Source: Flavobacterium sp. LC2016-13 (GTDB lineage: Bacteria; Bacteroidota; Bacteroidia; Flavobacteriales; Flavobacteriaceae). From it: DNA of 64,000 nt. Below are positions 59,165 to 64,000 of the stretch, in pieces; the stretch's first letter is position 1; each line of letters starts with the position of its first letter. Position numbers and translations under genes: made by a program. Location of the stretch: NCBI RefSeq assembly GCF_009707955.1, contig NZ_WMDQ01000002.1:248001-312000 (forward strand), given 5' to 3'. Below the pieces are notes generated by a model. The model saw only the letters and a program-made list of their open reading frames with translations, had not been told where the DNA came from and made no database searches.

Positions 59165-59211
59165 CAAAGATATGGCGGTAGTAAAGCTCTAAAAATAGAC
59201 AAAAGTCTATT
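59165..59211 (-). promoter_or_regulatory. Esterase promoter with AATAGAC/GTCTATT palindrome
   Basis: TATCTTTG (minus strand, 59172-59165) is a perfect -7 box. AATAGAC (59194-59200), AAAA and GTCTATT (59205-59211) form a perfect palindrome next to the -33 position. On the minus strand it contains TGTCTATTT, which equals one half-site of the promoter at 13312-13386. It overlaps the 3' end of the AraC gene. Confidence 0.55.
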
Positions 59212-60079
59212 CTGATTGTACATTTTTCCCTAGAAGGTATTTTTTCTTGAAATTGGATGGAGTGTCACCAACTTTATTGGTAAAAAGGCGGTTAAAATAA
59301 GCCGGATCTTCATAACCAAGTTGGTAAGCGATTTCTTTTACACTTAAAGCAGAATATCCCAAGAGCCTTTTTGCTTCCAGCATAATTCGGTCTTTAATAA
59401 TATCGTTGGGTTGTGTAAGTTCTAATCGGTTAAATTTATTCGATAATGTTTTGGGAGCCACGCCAAGAATATCAGCATAATCAGCCACAGTATGTTTGGT
59501 TCTGAAGTGAATTTCGACCAAACGGCTAAAATCTCTGAAAAAATCCATTTCTTTTGAAGGTTCATCGTTTAAAACTCCCAATTGTTGTATTTTCCAGATT
59601 CTGGTAGCTTTTATAATAAGTTGTTTCAAATATGTTCTGATCATTTCTTCCTGCGAAGAATCAGGAGCATCAAATTCTCCCTGAATCTGGTCGTAAATAC
59701 TTTCTACAAATAAAACTTCTTTATCCGGTAAAGCCGTCATTGGCATTTCGAAAATATTATTAAACAATAATCCGTCGCAGGCAACCTCGGCATCGTGAAT
59801 TTGTACGCAATAAAAATCGCGATTGTAGTACATAAAATATCCTTGGCTTTTTCCTTCTTTATCAATCTGCAAATACTGATTGCTGTTAATGAAAAAGAGG
59901 GAAGGTCTTGTGGTTTTATATTGTTTAAAATCGATCGTAACCGAATAATCTTTGGGTAAATAAAGGACTTTTATATAAGGTTTGTAATAATCGCCATTAA
60001 TTTCTTCAATAGAATCCTGGTTCAAAACCAGAAACCCCAGTTTTTTATAATTAGATTCGAAAAATTTATGATTGTTCAT
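59207..60079 (-). CDS. AraC-family regulator, last gene of the Kai operon
   Basis: This 290-aa protein has an N-terminal ligand-type domain (Y-K-P-Y-I-K-V-L-Y-L-P-K-D-Y-S-V-T-I-D) and an AraC DNA-binding domain (H-T-V-A-D-Y-A-D-I-L-G-V-A-P-K-T-L-S-N-K-F-N, then S-V-K-E-I-A-Y-Q-L-G-Y-E-D-P-A-Y-F-N-R-L-F). It begins 3 bases after the CheY-like gene, so it ends a six-gene run starting with KaiC. It could be the transcriptional output of that system, or could control the esterase gene that follows. It is not closely similar to the AraC proteins at 10596 and 56591. Confidence 0.88.
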   Translation of the reverse strand: MNNHKFFESNYKKLGFLVLNQDSIEEINGDYYKPYIKVLYLPKDYSVTIDFKQYKTTRPSLFFINSNQYLQIDKEGKSQGYFMYYNRDFYCVQIHDAEVACDGLLFNNIFEMPMTALPDKEVLFVESIYDQIQGEFDAPDSSQEEMIRTYLKQLIIKATRIWKIQQLGVLNDEPSKEMDFFRDFSRLVEIHFRTKHTVADYADILGVAPKTLSNKFNRLELTQPNDIIKDRIMLEAKRLLGYSALSVKEIAYQLGYEDPAYFNRLFTNKVGDTPSNFKKKYLLGKNVQSE

Positions 60080-60082
60080 TAC

Positions 60083-60490
60083 TTATTCATGTTCAATAAT
60101 AGTCAGAATGCTTTTTGGTATTTCTTCAAATGCCTCAAAAGAATAAGGTTTAATCAGATACGCTTTTACGCCCAATAAATCGCACTTTTCTTTATATGCA
60201 GGATTTATACTTGTAGAGTAAACAAAGCACGGAATTGTCTTTAAATCATTGTTATTCAATATTTCCTGCAGTGCTTCGATGCCATCAATTATGGGCATAT
60301 TAATATCCGTAAGTATAACATCGGGATTTTCATTAGAGGTATCTTTCAGATAACTTAAAAGTTCTTCTCCATTTGCCACAAGACTAACTTTCCCAAAATT
60401 GGGGTTTTTATTAAACGTTTCGCAAATAACATCTGCGTCGTCTATATCATCTTCGGCAATAATAATATGTAAATTATGTAAGTGTGGCAT
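60083..60490 (-). CDS. CheY-like single-domain response regulator
   Basis: This 135-aa receiver domain starts at the ATG of M-P-H-L-H-N-L. Acidic residues lie in A-E-D-D-I-D-D near residue 12, the phosphoacceptor is in V-I-L-T-D-I-N-M-P near 57, and the lysine in A-Y-L-I-K-P-Y near 111. No output domain is present. It resembles the Rcp1-type regulators that pair with phytochrome-like kinases. It starts 1 base after the kinase stop. It probably receives phosphate from that kinase. Confidence 0.9.
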   Translation of the reverse strand: MPHLHNLHIIIAEDDIDDADVICETFNKNPNFGKVSLVANGEELLSYLKDTSNENPDVILTDINMPIIDGIEALQEILNNNDLKTIPCFVYSTSINPAYKEKCDLLGVKAYLIKPYSFEAFEEIPKSILTIIEHE

Positions 60491-60491
60491 T

Positions 60492-61757
60492 TTATAAGAT
60501 TGGGAAAAAAAGATTAAATGTTGTACCTTCATTCAGGTTACTTTCTACAGTTATTTTTCCTGAATGGTTTTCCATTATTTTTTTGCAAATTGCAAGTCCA
60601 ATACCGTTTCCGGAATATTCATTTCTGGCATGTAAACGCTGAAAAATGGTAAAAATTTTACTAAGATGATTTTTCTCCATTCCAATACCATTATCTTTTA
60701 TCTGAATTTTCACAAATTGATTGGCTTCATTAGGAATTTCAGATTCAAAATTTTCCTGCTGAGAAATTTCTATAATTGGCGAAACATCTGCTTTGCTATA
60801 TTTTATGGCATTTGTAATCAGGTTAGAAAAAAGCTGGCGCATTTGTACTTTAGAGGCTTGTATTAAAGGTAGTTTTCCTATTTGAATTTGTGCTTTTTTA
60901 TCCGTAATTATAATTTCGAGATCATCCTGAACTTCAGAAATTATTTCAACCAAATTAATTTCTGTACGTTGTTCCTGCGCGGTATGCGATGAATATTGAA
61001 CCAAATCATCTACAAGTGAGTTCAATCGTAATGCCGATGATTTCATAACACTTATAGATCTTGCATCTGTTTCATTAAGATAACTTCCGTCTATTTTTCC
61101 GTTATGCATTACAATTTTTCTTAAAGGCTCTTTCAAATCATGCGATATAACATGAATAAATTCTTCAAGATTTTTGTTGGTTTTATTTAATTCGTTTATT
61201 TTTTCTTCAAGTTCTTTCTGATGGCGTATTAATGCTTCTTCATGTTTTTTCTTCTCTGTCAGGTCCGTGACAACAATTCCAATGGCTTCTACAGAAGGTT
61301 CAAGATCTGTGACGGTTATATTTGCGGGGAAAATCTTTTTGGCATTGTTTGTCTTAAATTGTATTTCATGGTCAGTTATACCATATTTTAAAGCTTCGAT
61401 AAGCGCAACAAAATTTCCCGGATTATCAAAATATTCATTTAAAAAAGTTCCGATTATTTTTTCAGAAGGTAAACCCACAAGTTTTGAAAAATAGGTGTTA
61501 CAATATAATATAAGTCCATTTCTTGAAATACTCAAAGCGCCTTGTCTGAATTTCTCAATTAATAACCTGAAAGTATAATCAGCAGTTTCAAGCGAATAAA
61601 GCTGAGGCACTCCATTACTATTTAGCACCAATGCATCAACATCTCCGTCTTTTATGGCATCAACAATACTATTTGACTCGTAAAGTTGGTCCTTTAAAGA
61701 GGCTATTTCAGCTAGTAAAGAGTCTATATTTTTATCGTTAACCTCCAAATTATTCAC
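60492..61757 (-). CDS. PAS-domain sensor histidine kinase
   Basis: This 421-aa kinase starts with GTG at 61757, overlapping the KaiB stop by 8 bases, so it is translationally coupled. It has an N-terminal helix, a PAS domain (residues about 60-165, R-N-G-L-I-L-Y-C-N-T-Y-F-S-K-L-V-G), a coiled coil, then HisKA (V-I-S-H-D-L-K-E-P-L-R-K-I near 207) and HATPase (N-L-I-T-N-A-I-K-Y, D-N-G-I-G-M, G-N-G-I-G-L-A). It has no membrane segment and no fused KaiB domain. The H-box is of the phytochrome-like type. In this operon it is the likely partner that reads the KaiC/KaiB state, comparable in role to SasA. Confidence 0.9.
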   Translation of the reverse strand: MNNLEVNDKNIDSLLAEIASLKDQLYESNSIVDAIKDGDVDALVLNSNGVPQLYSLETADYTFRLLIEKFRQGALSISRNGLILYCNTYFSKLVGLPSEKIIGTFLNEYFDNPGNFVALIEALKYGITDHEIQFKTNNAKKIFPANITVTDLEPSVEAIGIVVTDLTEKKKHEEALIRHQKELEEKINELNKTNKNLEEFIHVISHDLKEPLRKIVMHNGKIDGSYLNETDARSISVMKSSALRLNSLVDDLVQYSSHTAQEQRTEINLVEIISEVQDDLEIIITDKKAQIQIGKLPLIQASKVQMRQLFSNLITNAIKYSKADVSPIIEISQQENFESEIPNEANQFVKIQIKDNGIGMEKNHLSKIFTIFQRLHARNEYSGNGIGLAICKKIMENHSGKITVESNLNEGTTFNLFFPIL

Positions 61758-62049
61758 TTAAGTTTAGTATTCGTAATACCTTTTCTTTATCGGATAAATC
61801 GCCTAATATGATTCTTCTTGGAGCAGGATTTGTCTTTATTAAAGTTGGTATTGCTACAATTTGATGCAATACCGCCTGTTCTGTATCACGACTTATATCT
61901 ATAATTTCAAGTTCGTAATTTTCAGCAAGATATTTATCACATACCCTGCGCAGGTTTTCGATGGCATGACCTGATTTTACAGACATACCCGAAACAAAAA
62001 GCATAAACTTATGTCTGGTTGAACTTGAATCATCGGAGGAGTTGTCCAT
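61750..62049 (-). CDS. kaiB: KaiB-like protein, second of two
   Basis: This 99-aa protein has the KaiB thioredoxin-like fold: F-M-L-F-V-S-G-M-S-V-K-S-G-H-A-I-E-N-L near 15-33, L-E-I-I-D-I-S near 50, the I-P-T-L-I-K motif near 71 and the terminal G-D-L-S-D-K-E-K-V-L. KaiB proteins bind KaiC and, in cyanobacteria, switch fold to drive the clock. The first 12 residues (S-S-D-D-S-S-S-T) are an extra serine-rich tail. It starts 2 bases after the other KaiB gene and overlaps the kinase gene. Confidence 0.87.
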   Translation of the reverse strand: MDNSSDDSSSTRHKFMLFVSGMSVKSGHAIENLRRVCDKYLAENYELEIIDISRDTEQAVLHQIVAIPTLIKTNPAPRRIILGDLSDKEKVLRILNLSE

Positions 62050-62051
62050 TT

Positions 62052-62348
62052 TTAAGAGTTTAAGGGTTTGATATTAAGCCCAACAAGTACTCTTTCCTCA
62101 TTCGAAAGATCACCAATGATTTTACGAATAGGTTCTGGAAATTTTCTCACCAAAGTAGGTACAGCCAAAATTTGATCGCCTTCGGCCAATTGTGGACTTT
62201 TAAGCAAATCGATAATTTCAATGCTGTATTTTCCTTTCAGGTGTTCTTCGGCGTATTTTTTTATGTTTTCAAGCGCCTTGATTGATTTTGGCGTTTGACC
62301 CGCTATATAGAGCAGTAATTGCCATTCGGCTACAACTTCTTTCTTCAT
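62052..62348 (-). CDS. kaiB: KaiB-like protein, first of two
   Basis: This 98-aa protein is a KaiB homologue: [20 protein letters not shown] near 9-28, I-E-I-I-D-L-L near 43, A-V-P-T-L-V-R near 61 and [11 protein letters not shown] near 80. It is more typical at its N-terminus than the second copy. It lies 17 bases after KaiC. Two divergent KaiB copies per operon may let one bind KaiC while the other binds the kinase. That is inference. Confidence 0.88.
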   Translation of the reverse strand: MKKEVVAEWQLLLYIAGQTPKSIKALENIKKYAEEHLKGKYSIEIIDLLKSPQLAEGDQILAVPTLVRKFPEPIRKIIGDLSNEERVLVGLNIKPLNS

Positions 62349-62365
62349 TTTACTGCTATTTTTTA

Positions 62366-64000
62366 TTATTTTTTTGAAGCCAGTTTTTCCTGTAATTCTT
62401 CTGTTGCTTTAAGTATACTCAATTCTTCCTCTGCAGATTCGAACTCGTTTTTCAACGCCTCTATATTTGCTTCTAAAACTTTACGTTTACGCTCAATTTC
62501 TCTGTCTTTTCGGTTAATTTCATTTTGAAGTTTAATATCCGAAATTGTTTTCTTGAACTGATGAGATTTTCTTGCAGCTCCCGTAAGTATTCCTTGTGGA
62601 CCCAATTCTACATCCAGTAATTCTATTCCGTTATTGGTAATTACAAATTCTCTTACCTGGTTAGAATGTCCCATTCCTCTTGATTTTACAATAAAAATTC
62701 CACGGTTTCTTTCCCCAATTCCTTCCATATCGCGCACCGTAATCCAGGTATCTACCAATGAAGAAACAGATTCTTCTGCAAGGTCAGGTCTGAAATTATC
62801 AGTTTGTTTATTTAAAGAAGTAAAAAGTGCCGTAATATTATTGGCTTTGAGCATATCTATAAGCCTTACCAGCATCGAACGAACTTCCTGCTCGCTGCCA
62901 ACGGTAATAAGATTGCTTATAGGATCTATAATTATAGTTGTTGGATTAAACTCCTTAATCAATTTTCTAAGGGTAAGCAAATGCAGCTCCAGACCATTTA
63001 ATGACGGACGTGAAGAGTGAATTTGTAATGTACCGTTGTCAAGATGTTTTTGAAGATTAACATTTATCGATTTCATGTTGCGAACCAATTGCTGTGGCGA
63101 TTCCTCAAAAGCAAAATAAATAGTTCTTTCGTTTTTTTCACATTGCTTGTCAGCAAAATAAGACGCTATGGTTGTTTTGGCTGTACCGGCAGTTCCTGAA
63201 ACTAAAATATTGCTTCCGCGGTAAAATCCTCCACCCTGAAACATATCGTTTAATCCCGGAACTCCTGTCTCGATTATATCAGAAGAAACTTCATTATCAA
63301 GTTTAAGCGATGTAATTGGTAATACAGAAATTCCTTCTTCATCAATAAGAAACGGATATTCGTTTGTTCCGTGAGTTGATCCTCTGTATTTTACAATACG
63401 AAGTCTTCTGGTAGAGACCTGCTCGATAACACGATGATCCAGAACAATAACGCAATCTGAAACATATTCTTCTAATCCCTGACGGGTTAAAGTTGCTTCG
63501 CCACGTTCTCCTGTTATAATTGCTGTAACGCCTTTTGTTTTTAGCCAGTGAAATAATCTTCGCAATTCAGCTCTAAGAATTGCCTGATTATCTAAACCGG
63601 AAAATAAAGATTCAACAGTATCTAATACTACTCTTGTTGCTTTTATTGAATCTATAGCATGTCCTAACCTGATGAATAAACCATCAAGATCGTATTCGCC
63701 CGCTTCTTCAATTTCAGATCTTTCGACCCTAACGTAATCTACTACGAGTTTTTTTTCAGCTTTAAGCTGTTCAAGGTCGAAACCAAGTGATTTAACATTT
63801 AAGGTAAGGTCAGCCGAAGGTTCTTCAAAAGACATGAAGACTCCGGGTTCATTATATTCAGTTATGCCTTTAATAAGGAACTGCATTGACAATAAGGTCT
63901 TTCCGCATCCGGCTCCACCACAGATTAAAGTAGGGCGCCCTTTCGGGAATCCTCCATCAGTAATCTCATCTAGGCCATCTACTCCGGTAGGAGTTTTGGG
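62366..64000 (-). CDS. kaiC: KaiC-like double ATPase/kinase, N-terminus beyond window
   Basis: The minus-strand frame is open to the right edge, so roughly the first 20-25 residues are missing. The CI domain has Walker A G-G-A-G-C-G-K-T and the catalytic pair in F-M-S-F-E-E. The CII domain has Walker [10 protein letters not shown] and F-A-F-E-E-S. At the place of the cyanobacterial S431/T432 phosphosites it reads S-V-S-S-L-V-D-T, so two serines are available. The C-terminal 65 residues form a charged coiled coil in place of the KaiA-binding tail. No KaiA gene is seen, as in other non-cyanobacterial Kai systems. Confidence 0.9.
   Translation of the reverse strand, partial: PKTPTGVDGLDEITDGGFPKGRPTLICGGAGCGKTLLSMQFLIKGITEYNEPGVFMSFEEPSADLTLNVKSLGFDLEQLKAEKKLVVDYVRVERSEIEEAGEYDLDGLFIRLGHAIDSIKATRVVLDTVESLFSGLDNQAILRAELRRLFHWLKTKGVTAIITGERGEATLTRQGLEEYVSDCVIVLDHRVIEQVSTRRLRIVKYRGSTHGTNEYPFLIDEEGISVLPITSLKLDNEVSSDIIETGVPGLNDMFQGGGFYRGSNILVSGTAGTAKTTIASYFADKQCEKNERTIYFAFEESPQQLVRNMKSINVNLQKHLDNGTLQIHSSRPSLNGLELHLLTLRKLIKEFNPTTIIIDPISNLITVGSEQEVRSMLVRLIDMLKANNITALFTSLNKQTDNFRPDLAEESVSSLVDTWITVRDMEGIGERNRGIFIVKSRGMGHSNQVREFVITNNGIELLDVELGPQGILTGAARKSHQFKKTISDIKLQNEINRKDREIERKRKVLEANIEALKNEFESAEEELSILKATEELQEKLASKK

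Noticed and set aside
59207-64000. A KaiA gene or a SasA-like KaiB-kinase fusion
   Set aside because: Neither is present; the kinase begins with a short helix and a PAS domain.
1-64000. tRNA, rRNA and CRISPR genes
   Set aside because: No cloverleaf with CCA-side features, no rRNA-like GC-rich conserved block and no spaced repeats were found on either strand.

Overview
The window looks like a chromosomal segment of a Flavobacterium-type member of the Bacteroidota. It is AT-rich. Its promoters have the Bacteroidota form (TTG about 19-20 bases before a TAnnTTTG -7 box), and several CDS lack a clear Shine-Dalgarno sequence. It carries a surface protein with a type IX secretion sorting domain, many LytTR and AraC regulators, and a subtype-iii type VI secretion (T6SS) cassette. 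No rRNA, tRNA, CRISPR array or replication origin was found.

Layout. 1-6.2 kb: nitronate monooxygenase, then exported or soluble detoxification-type enzymes (epoxide hydrolase, cupin, alpha/beta hydrolase, Ohr, DUF1223). 6.8-14.6 kb: a LytS/LytTR two-component pair, a second DUF1223 protein, two SDRs, an AraC regulator, DoxX and two thioredoxin-fold proteins. 14.8-26 kb: an iron-controlled NRPS-independent siderophore locus. It holds a LuxR-type regulator, a PLP decarboxylase, an N-hydroxylase, a membrane protein, a GNAT-IucA/IucC fusion, a second GNAT, a second IucA/IucC synthetase and a MATE exporter, with Fur-like palindromes in front of the regulator and the decarboxylase. 26-36 kb: accessory DNA with an AbiEii-type toxin-antitoxin pair, small regulators, lineage-specific exported proteins, a REP-associated tyrosine transposase between inverted REP palindromes, and a 599-aa protein that may be a defence nuclease. 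36.2-39.3 kb: a structured RNA candidate, heme oxygenase and a bacteriophytochrome histidine kinase whose 3' end is frameshifted. 39.5-41.7 kb: an acyltransferase and a membrane LytTR protein. 41.9-46.9 kb: an Hcp-VgrG-phospholipase-immunity cassette with no T6SS structural genes, between near-identical terminator hairpins. 47-53 kb: a giant LRR/T9SS surface protein with a TPR kinase/LytTR pair. 53.2-59.1 kb: oxidoreductases, an AraC regulator and an esterase. 59.2-64 kb: a six-gene operon KaiC-KaiB-KaiB-PAS kinase-CheY-AraC, whose KaiC runs off the right edge.

How the genes may work together (inference). Three promoters at 1.6, 3.7 and 13.3 kb share a 21-bp-spaced direct repeat placed almost identically upstream of the -33 box. 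They therefore look like one AraC-type regulon covering epoxide hydrolase, alpha/beta hydrolase and DoxX. The siderophore genes form a Fur-controlled biosynthesis and export unit. The phytochrome and Kai operons are two separate candidate light- or time-sensing modules. Several families of dispersed palindromes sit between genes.
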